A stretch of 26,442 nucleotides of DNA. Origin: OLB11 sp044234005 (GTDB lineage: Bacteria; Bacteroidota; Bacteroidia; Chitinophagales; Chitinophagaceae). Position numbers and translations under genes: made by a program. Below are positions 1 to 7,417 of this stretch, in pieces. The DNA lies in the NCBI GenBank assembly GCA_044234005.1, contig JBIIJE010000026.1, forward strand, positions 1 to 26,442, given 5' to 3'. The notes beneath the pieces are model-generated. The model did no database searches and had not been told where the DNA came from. It saw only the letters and a program-made list of their open reading frames with translations. Positions within the stretch are counted from its first letter, which is position 1, and each line of letters begins with the position of its first letter.

Positions 1-110
1 TTTTACATTAATAATATTATGTTTAACCTGCTCATTTAATATAAGTCGGGTTGCATTAAACACTCGTGCAAATATAAAACTACTAAAAAGTAAATTGTTT
101 AATTGACGTT

Positions 111-544
111 ATGAAATCATTAATTAATATTAGTTCCATCTTTTTTCTGTAAGGTATTGTGTACCCTAGTAGTGCTCACACGTTGAGCAATTTGAGCTGC
201 GAAAAATTGCCCTACCTGTGCCGATGATATTGATGTTGATTACGAAGCAAGCTTACAGCAATAACAATCGGTCTTATAAAATTCTAATCGATATCATTTC
301 CTGAGGTTCTAAATTTTCTTCTTTTAATCCCATAACAAATTTTCATTGCAACGCAGGATCAACGAGTAAATGTTAACGGGAATCGATTTTGCAGCTTGTA
401 TTTTCAAGTGCAAAATTTGGGTCAATAAACTAAACAAGACAAATGAAAGCTGGTCGAAATGAATTTGAGATTAAGGTTAATGGGAATGTATATGCAGTAG
501 ATTCAACTGCCATTGATTTGTGCTTATACCAATTGTATTTATAA
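111..544 (+). pseudogene. Possible decayed secreted-protein gene in a gene-free stretch
   Basis: No intact gene is visible between 1 and about 850. From ATG 111 the frame reads like a signal peptide (MKSLINISSIFFL), is broken by TAA at 150-152, then continues with GIVYPSSAHTLSN until TGA at 225. A neighbouring frame then reads ADDIDVDYEASLQQ before another stop. Further down, two short stretches in different frames share a VNGN motif (RVNVNGN near 375-395 and FEIKVNGNVYAVDS inside a 33-codon frame at 443-544). Together this looks like the residue of one secreted, beta-rich protein gene with several stops and frameshifts. I infer this from reading frames only; chance could explain much of it. 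The rest of 1-850 shows nothing else I can support. Confidence 0.3.
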
Positions 545-851
545 AATAATTCGAAAGACTATTTGATAAATTTACAATGTTAATACCGATATAAAATATC
601 CATAGTCCATTGGAATGAAGAGATTATTTGGCATTAGAATATTTATAGTCGGTAATAAACGTTTTTTGGGAGGCTATATTTTGTAAGTGTTTCTTACCAG
701 ATGCTTTTTGCATGAATTTCAATTTTCAGCATGATAAAATTTTTACTTCAATATTCACAGGTCTTCCAAAAATTTTTCGGAATACATTAAGTTAATGTTA
801 GGGTTACAATTTCATAATGCAATTCAATGTAGCTATTCTAATCTTCCAAAA

Positions 852-859
852 TACATTTG
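852..859 (+). promoter_or_regulatory. Bacteroidota -7 box (TACATTTG)
   Basis: TACATTTG matches the Bacteroidota housekeeping -7 element TAnnTTTG. A start site roughly 7 bases downstream would leave about 30 bases of leader before ATG 897, which supports 897 over the longer in-frame ATG at 795 that lies upstream of the box. No clear -33 TTTG is present at the usual distance. Confidence 0.45.
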
Positions 860-896
860 GGCTCTAAAAAAAAATTATAACATTAAAAAGAAAACA

Positions 897-2687
897 ATGA
901 CAAAAAAAATTTTAACACTCACATTTTTGTTAGCTATCACAGGTATGATGGCGATGGCACAAGTAATACCTACCACTTATCGTGGTGCATTTGCACCTGC
1001 TCCTACACCAATGTGGACAGATAATTGGACAAACTGGGATCCTCAGAACGCTTCTTATGGAGCACCTACAGTAAATGTAACCGGCAACATTACTTCTAAC
1101 ACTACATGGACAAAAAATAATGTTTATTTACTACAAGGTACTGTATTCGTAGATTCTTTAGTAACACTAACTATAGAAGCAGGTACAGTAATTCGTGGAG
1201 ATGCTACTTTCGTAATTAGTGCTTTAGTAATAGAAAGAGGAGCAAAACTTATTGCAAACGGAACGGAATGTAATCCAATCGTATTTACTTCTAGCAAAGC
1301 TGCAGGTTCAAGAACAGCTGGAGATTGGGGAGGTTTAATTATTTGTGGTAGAGCACCTAATAATATATTAGCAGCTAATCCATCTGGTGTTCCAAGCGAA
1401 GGTATAAGTGGTTCAAATCTTAATGCTCGTCATGGTGGTAACATTCCTAATGACAATTCTGGTTCATTAACATACGCTCGTATTGAGTATGCAGGTTTCG
1501 TGATCTCACCTAACAATGAAATGAATAGTTTAACTTTGGGATCTGTAGGAAGTGGTACTACTATACATCATGTGCAAACATCTTTTGGATTAGACGATGC
1601 GTTTGAGTGGTTTGGTGGTACAGTGAATTGTACTCATTTAGTAGCTTATAGAAACCTAGATGATGATTTTGATGTTGACAATGGTTATAACGGAACAGTA
1701 CAATTTGCATTAGCTGTTAAAGATCCAGCGGTTTCTGATGCTCCTGCTGTTTCTACTTCAGAAGGATGGGAGTCTGACAATAACGCTTCAGCACCATTTA
1801 CTCTTTTGCCAAAAACAGCTCCAAAATTTTACAATGTAACACAAATTGGTGCATTTAGATGTGGTAGTAATGCAGGTGGTATTACTCAACCTACGGCTAT
1901 TGGTCATAGAAGAGGAGCTCGTTTAAGAAGAAATAGCGAGACGGAAATTCATAATAGTATCTTAATGAACAACTGGAGAGGTTTGATTATGGATGCAGAT
2001 GTTATAGCTAATGCAGCCACTGGAGGTGCAGCCTTTCAAAATAATATAATTGCTATGGATTATACTTTTAATTCGACTGTTAGTGGTGCAACTGGACTAG
2101 CTCTAGCAGCAGAGAATACAGTTACAGCAACTTACCTAAATGCTAATGGTAATAATGTGATAAGCACACCATGTGATTTATTAGTAAATGCTTGGAGTTT
2201 TACCAATCCTGATTACCGTCCTAATGGTGCTGGTTCAGGTGCTGCATTAGTTGGTGCAGATTTAACACCAGGTATTCAAATGGAAACATCCTTATTTAAT
2301 GCTAATCAAACAGGAGAATTTTTGGTAGATATATTTGAGAATGCAGTAGGTAATTCAAATGGTACTATTACAGTTACTATTCCGGTACCAGCAGGTTTTA
2401 CAATAGCAGTACCAACAACTACTAGTGGTACTTCTCCATATTTAAGCACACCTCACAATAATGGTGATTGGAATTTTAGTACTTTAAGTGCAACAAGTGG
2501 TTTTGTTACCATTACCTCAAAAGCAGGTGTTTCTATACCACAGGGTGGTTTATCTACTTTACGTTTTACTATTCAAAGAAATACCGCGATAGCATATACT
2601 ACCTCTTCTTTAGTTGTTACAGTTTTAGGAGGTTCTGATAGTACACCAGCAAACAATGTTGCAAGTAATAGCTTAACCACTCAATAA
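897..2687 (+). CDS. Secreted beta-helix repeat protein with C-terminal DUF11-like domain
   Basis: 596 residues from ATG 897. An in-frame ATG at 795 would add 34 residues ahead of an obvious signal peptide, so 897 is preferred. Residues 1-21 are a signal peptide (TLTFLLAITGMMAMA, cleaved before Q). Residues about 45-430 form a right-handed beta-helix-like region seen in many Bacteroidota surface proteins. Recognisable segments are IEAGTVIRGD, ERGAKLIANG, NPIVFTSSKAAGSR, GDWGGLIICG, DDAFEWFGGTVN, LVAYRNLDDDFD and GWESDNNA. The last 140 residues or so look like a DUF11/CARDB-like beta-sandwich (ITVTIPVPAGFTI). There is no T9SS C-terminal sorting domain, so the surface-anchoring route is unclear. 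No catalytic motif is seen; the function is unknown, possibly adhesion or surface structure. It lies 21 bp upstream of the dockerin-like gene and is probably co-transcribed with it. Confidence 0.85.
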   Translation: MTKKILTLTFLLAITGMMAMAQVIPTTYRGAFAPAPTPMWTDNWTNWDPQNASYGAPTVNVTGNITSNTTWTKNNVYLLQGTVFVDSLVTLTIEAGTVIRGDATFVISALVIERGAKLIANGTECNPIVFTSSKAAGSRTAGDWGGLIICGRAPNNILAANPSGVPSEGISGSNLNARHGGNIPNDNSGSLTYARIEYAGFVISPNNEMNSLTLGSVGSGTTIHHVQTSFGLDDAFEWFGGTVNCTHLVAYRNLDDDFDVDNGYNGTVQFALAVKDPAVSDAPAVSTSEGWESDNNASAPFTLLPKTAPKFYNVTQIGAFRCGSNAGGITQPTAIGHRRGARLRRNSETEIHNSILMNNWRGLIMDADVIANAATGGAAFQNNIIAMDYTFNSTVSGATGLALAAENTVTATYLNANGNNVISTPCDLLVNAWSFTNPDYRPNGAGSGAALVGADLTPGIQMETSLFNANQTGEFLVDIFENAVGNSNGTITVTIPVPAGFTIAVPTTTSGTSPYLSTPHNNGDWNFSTLSATSGFVTITSKAGVSIPQGGLSTLRFTIQRNTAIAYTTSSLVVTVLGGSDSTPANNVASNSLTTQ

Positions 2688-2708
2688 AATAAATAATATA
2701 ATACAATA

Positions 2709-3788
2709 ATGAAAAATATAAAATTAATAATGCTATTATGCATTGGAGTTTTGTTTATAGCTTCCAAGTCTTATGGGCAAGCCAATGCTTTTATAAACGT
2801 TTTGCCATCTAATTCAGGTATCGTATCAGTAGGTGCTACCATCGATATTATAGTAACTATAGGTAATACTGGACCAATTTCAACGATTCCACAAGCTAAA
2901 CTTAGACCCATATTCCAAGTTCCAGCTTCAGTTACATTTTTGCCTAATGCGCAACAAGTTGGCTTACCAGCAGGATGGACCATATTATCAAACACTGGCT
3001 CTCAATTACGACTTTGTAATTCAGCAGACCCTATTCCAGTAACTACTAGTCGCACAATTATACTAAAGGTAAAAGGTGTTACAGCTGCACCTGCGCAATC
3101 TTTTTCAGGAAATATAAACTTTGGAAATGGTACTAATTGTGGACCAGGTACTTCAGTAGCTGGTGATTTTACTACAGATAACGCAGCCACTTCTACTATA
3201 CAAGTAGTGGCGCCAGTTACACTAAACCTAAACGTATTTATTGAAGGATATTGGGATGGCACAAGTGCTATGTTGCCTGTATTAGCTAATCAAGGTCAAC
3301 CTAATCCTACTACAGACTGTGATAGCATTACTGTTGAATTACATCAAACAATTGCCCCTTATGGGACATTATATAGCACTGTTGCAGTACTTCATACCGA
3401 TGGTACAGCAACAGCGGTATTTTCACCTAGCACTACACTAGGCAATTATTATATCGTTATCAAACATAGAAGTTCGATACAGACTTGGAGTGCAAATCCT
3501 GTATTAATTGCTACCCATACAACCTATGATTTTACAACTGATGCTAATCAAGCATTCGGTTCAAATCAAATTGAAGTTGAACCAAATATATGGGCAATTT
3601 ATTCAGGAGATATTGATCAAAATGGTGGCATTGATAATTCTGATTTTAGTGTATGGGAAGCTGATGCAAATGATTTCTTAGCTGGCTACTTAGCTAGTGA
3701 TTTAGATGGTCTTGGTTCATCTGATAATGCAGACTTTAGTATTTGGGAGTCTAATTCAAATAATTTTGTGGGGGCAATTATCCCTTAA
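2709..3788 (+). CDS. Secreted protein with DUF11-like domain and C-terminal dockerin-like calcium repeats
   Basis: 359 residues. Residues 1-23 are a signal peptide (LIMLLCIGVLFIASKSYG). Residues about 26-167 resemble a DUF11-like beta-sandwich (VSVGATIDIIVTIGNTG). Residues about 170-298 are a domain common in Bacteroidota secreted proteins, with the marks LNLNVFIEGYWDG, YYIVIKHRSSIQTWSANPV and YDFTTDANQAFGSNQ. Residues 299-359 carry two EF-hand/dockerin-type loops: D301, D303, N305 and D309 in GDIDQNGGIDNSDF, then D331, D333 and D339 in SDLDGLGSSDNADF. By family knowledge such loops bind calcium; here that is inference. There is no T9SS sorting domain. It follows the beta-helix gene closely and is followed by a hairpin terminator. 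A decayed relative of its C-terminal half lies about 200 bp downstream. The function is not known. Confidence 0.85.
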   Translation: MKNIKLIMLLCIGVLFIASKSYGQANAFINVLPSNSGIVSVGATIDIIVTIGNTGPISTIPQAKLRPIFQVPASVTFLPNAQQVGLPAGWTILSNTGSQLRLCNSADPIPVTTSRTIILKVKGVTAAPAQSFSGNINFGNGTNCGPGTSVAGDFTTDNAATSTIQVVAPVTLNLNVFIEGYWDGTSAMLPVLANQGQPNPTTDCDSITVELHQTIAPYGTLYSTVAVLHTDGTATAVFSPSTTLGNYYIVIKHRSSIQTWSANPVLIATHTTYDFTTDANQAFGSNQIEVEPNIWAIYSGDIDQNGGIDNSDFSVWEADANDFLAGYLASDLDGLGSSDNADFSIWESNSNNFVGAIIP

Positions 3789-3870
3789 TGCTTAGCTCAG
3801 ATTTTGCTAGTGCTAATTAGTATATCGTGGCAAAAGTAAAAGGATGTTTATCATTTTTTTAAAAAGCAAA

Positions 3871-3906
3871 AGAGGCTGTCTCAAAAGGGCAGTCTCTTAT
3901 TTTTTA
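3871..3906 (+). terminator. Rho-independent-type terminator after the secreted-protein pair
   Basis: AGAGGCTGTC (3871-3880) pairs with GGCAGTCTCT (3888-3897) with two G-T wobbles around a 7-base loop, and a T-rich tract follows (TATTTTTT, to about 3906). It lies 82 bp after the stop of the dockerin-like gene and probably ends that transcript. The arm resembles ends of some Bacteroidota insertion sequences, but no partner end or transposase is visible. Confidence 0.7.
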
Positions 3907-3988
3907 TCTTGATCTGAGAAATGATATCAATACGTTTTTAGGCATCTATAAACACAATGGTTAGTAAGTATAAAGATTAGCGCGAAAT

Positions 3989-4180
3989 TTGGTTGCTACA
4001 ATTGGCAACTCTTATTTTATTGTGGTGAAGCATCGTAACTTCATTGAAACTTGTTGCGCTTAGACTATTTTATTGAATTCATCTTTGTTTTACGATTTTA
4101 GTAATCTTGCCACTAAAGCTTTCGGCAATAATCTAATGTGTTTTAATACTATTCAATTTGGTATTGAATCAGGTGACATT
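3989..4180 (+). pseudogene. Remnant of a second dockerin-like secreted protein
   Basis: One frame (codons from 4004) reads GNSYFIVVKHRNFIET, then degraded residues with TAG at 4061-4063, then FYDFSNLATKAFGNNLM and, after eleven residues, SGDI ending at 4180. This matches residues 245-302 of the protein at 2709-3788 (GNYYIVIKHRSSIQT, TYDFTTDANQAFGSNQ, YSGDI). The spacing from AFG to SGDI is identical (21 residues). The DNA of the two copies differs a great deal, so this is an old paralogue and not a fresh duplication. The 5' part of the gene and the dockerin repeats are missing, and the match ends abruptly at 4180 where another gene remnant begins. Residues just before 4004 (VATI) may belong to it, with a further frame slip upstream. 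Confidence 0.7.
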
Positions 4181-4181
4181 G

Positions 4182-4684
4182 CAACACAAAGAAGATTTCC
4201 AAAGGATGCAACAAAATGAGGATTTGCTTATACTCGAAATGGACAATACAGAAAAGGAACGTGAGCTTGTGAAGAAGGAACAAGAATTAGCGTTTCAAAG
4301 AAAAATAATCTTCAGTACATGGCGATAGCTTTACTTATACCTATCTTTTTCATGATTCTTATTTTAATAAGTTATTATAAAATACCTAAATACCTGATTC
4401 GTTTTTTTGGATATATTAATGTTATCTTTCTTTTCGAATTTATAATTCTGTTAGCAGATCATAAAATACATCATTTAACGCATGGCGCTCCATTGGCGAT
4501 AATAAGTATAAAAATTGTCTTGATAGGAGTTTTATTACCCATTCATCATGGGTTCGAACATTAGGTGATATATTATGTTTTGCACAATCGAATGCTAGAA
4601 AATAATTCATGGCGCGAAGCACTTAAGACTGTATGGAATAAACTTTGGGCTCGCTTATTTTCAGCAGAGGAGGGCTCGAAGTAG
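4182..4684 (+). pseudogene. Remnant of a coiled-coil, three-helix membrane protein (C-terminal part)
   Basis: From 4182 the frame reads a charged coiled coil (QRMQQNEDLLILEMDN, then EKERELVKKEQELAFQRK). One A appears to be missing in the run at 4301-4305. Restoring it joins QRK to NNLQYMAIALLIPIFF in the frame of 4319-4564. That part has three hydrophobic helices (around IALLIPIFFMILILI, INVIFLFEFIILLAD and IISIKIVLIGVLLPI) and histidine-rich turns (DHKIHHLTHG, PIHHGFEH). TAG at 4562-4564 stands where a lysine is likely. The same frame then continues VIYYVLHNRMLENN and SWREALKTVWNKLWARLF to a final TAG at 4682-4684. I recall similar C-terminal modules on tetratricopeptide-repeat membrane proteins of Bacteroidota; any repeats are lost here. 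An 81-residue open frame (4319-4564) survives but is probably not a functional gene. Confidence 0.7.
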
Positions 4685-4829
4685 TAAATAGAATATGGCT
4701 TCGAATTCTTAAAGAGTACAAACAACTAATTCTACGAATAATCCATTACTTTATTTTATAGCCTAAGGAAGCAGACCAAAGAGATTATTGCTTAGTTGCG
4801 TAGTTTATTTTTCAAACTTATTGAAACCG

Positions 4830-6083
4830 CTATTTTTTAACACCGCGTTTCCCAAACCATTTTTTATTCGGATTGTTATTATTTAATTTAGGTCTTGCAT
4901 GTTCGTTAGCCGCAACAGGAGTTTTTGCTGCAACCACTTTGTCTGTATGCATAGAAGGGTAGGGGTTGTCTTCAACAATTTCGATTTTTTTGCCTATCAA
5001 TTTTTCTATATCCTTCCAATCTGATTTTTCCTCAGCATCGCAAAATGTGTAGGCGGTTCCATTTGCACCCGCACGTCCAGTTCTACCAATGCGATGTACA
5101 TAAGTTTCGGCTATGTTAGGAATTTCATAATTAATTACAAATTCTAAATCATCCACATCAATACCCCTTGCAGCAATATCAGTGGCTACCAACACACGAG
5201 TTGTTTGTGCTTTGAAATTACTTAAAGCTCTTTGTCGTGCATTTTGTGCTTTGTTGCCATGTATAGCCTCGGCAGTAATATTATTTTTAAGCAACATTTT
5301 CACTACTTTATCAGCGCCATATTTTGTTCGGGTAAATACAAGTACTGTTTTTATTTTATCATTTTTGAGTAAATGCAGTAAAAGTGAATTCTTATTATCC
5401 TTATCGACTAAAAAAAGATATTGTTGTATAGTATCTGCTGTCGATGATACAGGTGTCACCTCTACTTTTTGAGGCTCATGCAAAATGCTTTGCGCCAATT
5501 TTACTATTTCTGGCGGCATAGTAGCTGAGAAAAATAACGATTGTTTTTGTTTAGGTAGTAGTAGAAGTAACTTTTTTATATCATGAATAAAACCCATGTC
5601 TAACATACGGTCGGCTTCATCTAATACAAAATATTCGACTTGCTTGAGTGATATAAAACCTTGCCCAATCAAATCGAGTAATCTACCGGGCGTCGCAACT
5701 AGAATGTCAACCCCTTTGTTCAATATTTGAGTCTGGGTTCCTTGTCCAACACCGCCGAAAATTACAGTGGATTTTATAGGTAAAAATCGACCGTAGTTTT
5801 CAAAACTTTCTTGTATTTGAATAGCCAATTCACGTGTGGGTGTTACAATTAATGCACGAATAATTTTTTTCTTATCATTTACAATATTTGCTTGCATTAA
5901 TTGCAAAATAGGAATTGCAAACGCAGCAGTTTTGCCTGTCCCTGTTTGTGCACATCCAAGTAGGTCATTGCCTTCTAGTAAAATCGGAATAGCTTGTTGT
6001 TGTATGGGAGTTGGTGTAGTATAACCTTCTTCTTGCAATGCTTTTAGAATAGGTTGTGTAAGCTTGAGTGATTGAAAGTCCAT
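4830..6083 (-). CDS. rhlE: DEAD-box ATP-dependent RNA helicase, RhlE type
   Basis: 417 residues, a normal length for a short RhlE/SrmB-class helicase. All motifs are present: Q motif (F3, then TPTPIQQQAIP at 23-33), motif I AQTGTGKT (45-52), Ia PTRELAIQ (82-89), TPGR (131-134), II DEAD (155-158), III SAT (186-188), IV VLVFTR (247-252), V ATDIAARGID (300-309) and VI HRIGRTGRAG (330-339). The C-terminal 45 residues are a basic, Asn/Lys-rich tail, common in RhlE and likely to aid RNA binding. By family knowledge it unwinds short RNA duplexes in the cytoplasm, in ribosome assembly, RNA decay or cold adaptation. The gene stands alone on the minus strand, downstream of the DUF1569 gene with a 240-bp gap. 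The gap contains a near-match to a -7 box (minus-strand TATCTTGC around 6139-6146). The rhlE symbol is by class, since Bacteroidota carry several paralogues. Confidence 0.92.
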   Translation of the reverse strand: MDFQSLKLTQPILKALQEEGYTTPTPIQQQAIPILLEGNDLLGCAQTGTGKTAAFAIPILQLMQANIVNDKKKIIRALIVTPTRELAIQIQESFENYGRFLPIKSTVIFGGVGQGTQTQILNKGVDILVATPGRLLDLIGQGFISLKQVEYFVLDEADRMLDMGFIHDIKKLLLLLPKQKQSLFFSATMPPEIVKLAQSILHEPQKVEVTPVSSTADTIQQYLFLVDKDNKNSLLLHLLKNDKIKTVLVFTRTKYGADKVVKMLLKNNITAEAIHGNKAQNARQRALSNFKAQTTRVLVATDIAARGIDVDDLEFVINYEIPNIAETYVHRIGRTGRAGANGTAYTFCDAEEKSDWKDIEKLIGKKIEIVEDNPYPSMHTDKVVAAKTPVAANEHARPKLNNNNPNKKWFGKRGVKK

Positions 6084-6323
6084 TGAAATATTTTAGTGAA
6101 ATAGCTACAATAATTTTTGTGCTAACTTTTTGAAAGGCGCAAGATAGTGTTTTTCAAATTGAGTTTAGTTGTGACCTAGTGAATATGAATTCACCCATGC
6201 AATATTTACAATTGATTCGTTGCTTAAAGGCTGTATTATTGCGAGCTAAACTTACTATGCAGTTTATAAATATCTCATTGTTACCGATTCGATTTCTCAA
6301 TCTATCATTTTTTTATTGTGGAA

Positions 6324-6782
6324 CTAAAAACCAAATTGACTTAAATGATGGTCTACATGTTTGTAAAATAAATTGTTCCATTCGGTAGCCGTTAAGCTAC
6401 CAAACGAATCACTTAATTTTCCTTCAAAATGTGATGCTCCTTGTTTTTGCACTTCATAAATATGTTGTATCAAAGCTTGTTTTTCTTTTTCAAAATTTTG
6501 TTCGCTGTCTACTATGAAAATGGGAGCTGTGCGCGAATTGTGTGGATATGGCTTTTCATTAACGACTAAATTCTTTACAAATAATTTCAGCATGAATTTT
6601 GTAAAAGCACCATTTTTGCTGCTTACTTTTCCCTTCGCCAAATCATAAGTTATATTGCAATGTGCTAACATTTGAGCCACATTCATTTTTCCCCAAAGTG
6701 CTTGTGTACTTGCGTTTAATTTTTCGATACGCTGCACTAGGGTATCGCAGACAGATTTTTCATAGATGTTTGGTAAAGCCAT
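6324..6782 (-). CDS. DUF1569 (DinB/YfiT-like) protein
   Basis: 152 residues, cytoplasmic, no signal peptide. The pattern fits DUF1569, a family related to the DinB/YfiT four-helix bundles. It has the N-terminal MNVAQMLAHC with H41 (residues 33-42) and the C-terminal YKHVDHHLSQFG with H142, H145 and H146 (140-151). In DinB-like folds three histidines often bind a divalent metal; H41 with two of the C-terminal histidines is the likely set, by analogy. The function is unknown in general; relatives are annotated as stress-induced or thiol-transferase-like. It lies 40 bp downstream of the SnoaL-like gene on the same strand and may share its transcript. Confidence 0.8.
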   Translation of the reverse strand: MALPNIYEKSVCDTLVQRIEKLNASTQALWGKMNVAQMLAHCNITYDLAKGKVSSKNGAFTKFMLKLFVKNLVVNEKPYPHNSRTAPIFIVDSEQNFEKEKQALIQHIYEVQKQGASHFEGKLSDSFGSLTATEWNNLFYKHVDHHLSQFGF

Positions 6783-6822
6783 AATCTTAAATTTTTAGAT
6801 TGGTAAAAGTAGGTATTCGACC

Positions 6823-7335
6823 TTAATTTTTTAATAGTTTAATTTTTAACGAATCATCAAACTCTGTTTTTAATACGGTGAGTTGTTTAGTAAGGCTATT
6901 TGGGACAGCAATAGAAAGCACATATTGCAATATTTTCCATTCATTATTCACTTTCATACTTACACCTGAACCACGGCACAATTTCATTTGCGTGTCTAAC
7001 AACTCATCAAACCATATCAAAGTTTTGCTTTCGTTCATATAAATATGCCTTTCAAGAGAGGTGAAGTGCCAAGTTTTGTGTTTGTCAAAATAAGGCTTAC
7101 AGAATTTTTTGAATTCAGATTTATTCCAATGCTCAGTCGGGTCGGTTCCTATGAAAACAGCATCATCCGCCAAGGCATTGAAATAATTTTCATAGTTCGC
7201 TTTAGCAGCATCCGCATGCCAATTATCCAACATAGTACTGACTTCTAATGTTATTTTTTCATCACTTGATTGTGCAAATGCGAATACATGGCTAATAGCT
7301 AACAAAGCCATCAATGCAATCTTATCTAAGCTCAT
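6823..7335 (-). CDS. Secreted SnoaL-like (DUF4440) domain protein
   Basis: 170 residues. Residues 1-21 are a signal peptide (IALMALLAISHVFAFA, cleaved before Q), so the protein is exported. The rest fits the SnoaL-like/NTF2 fold (SnoaL_3). Recognisable stretches are NYFNALADDAVFIGTDPTEH, SEFKKFCKPYFDKHKTWHF, WFDELLDTQM and LCRGSGVSMKVNNEWKILQY, then VLSIAVPN. These small alpha+beta barrels can be enzymes or ligand-binding pockets; no catalytic residues can be assigned. The gene is divergent from the vWA-protein gene at 7418 and a minus-strand -7 box lies just upstream. Confidence 0.82.
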   Translation of the reverse strand: MSLDKIALMALLAISHVFAFAQSSDEKITLEVSTMLDNWHADAAKANYENYFNALADDAVFIGTDPTEHWNKSEFKKFCKPYFDKHKTWHFTSLERHIYMNESKTLIWFDELLDTQMKLCRGSGVSMKVNNEWKILQYVLSIAVPNSLTKQLTVLKTEFDDSLKIKLLKN

Positions 7336-7357
7336 TTTGTATTTATATCTTGTTTAA

Positions 7358-7365
7358 CAAATTTA
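7358..7365 (-). promoter_or_regulatory. Bacteroidota -7 box for the SnoaL-like gene
   Basis: On the minus strand 7365-7358 reads TAAATTTG, a match to TAnnTTTG, about 22 bp before the ATG of the SnoaL-like gene at 7335. No good -33 box is seen, so this is a moderate call. Confidence 0.4.
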
Positions 7366-7417
7366 AAAGTATGGAAAATAGAAGGGCATTTCATCTCTTA
7401 GGTAAAAATAATATTTT

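Noticed and set aside
2771..3262. Minus-strand open frames of 74 and 86 codons
   Set aside because: They lie fully inside the dockerin-like gene, which has a signal peptide and family features; no support for antisense genes.
3871..3897. Possible insertion-sequence end (AGAGGCTGTCTCAAAAG)
   Set aside because: No second end, target duplication or transposase in the window; the stem with T tract fits a terminator better.
4319..4564. The 81-residue frame as an intact small membrane protein
   Set aside because: Coding sequence continues on both sides once one base is restored and one stop is read through, so it is a fragment.
6179..6194. Inverted repeat GTGAAT-N4-ATTCAC upstream of the helicase gene
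   Set aside because: Short, single, AT-rich and about 100 bp from the start codon; not enough to call an operator.
6179..6388. A 69-codon plus-strand frame
   Set aside because: It overlaps the 3' end of the DUF1569 gene on the other strand and has no recognisable sequence.
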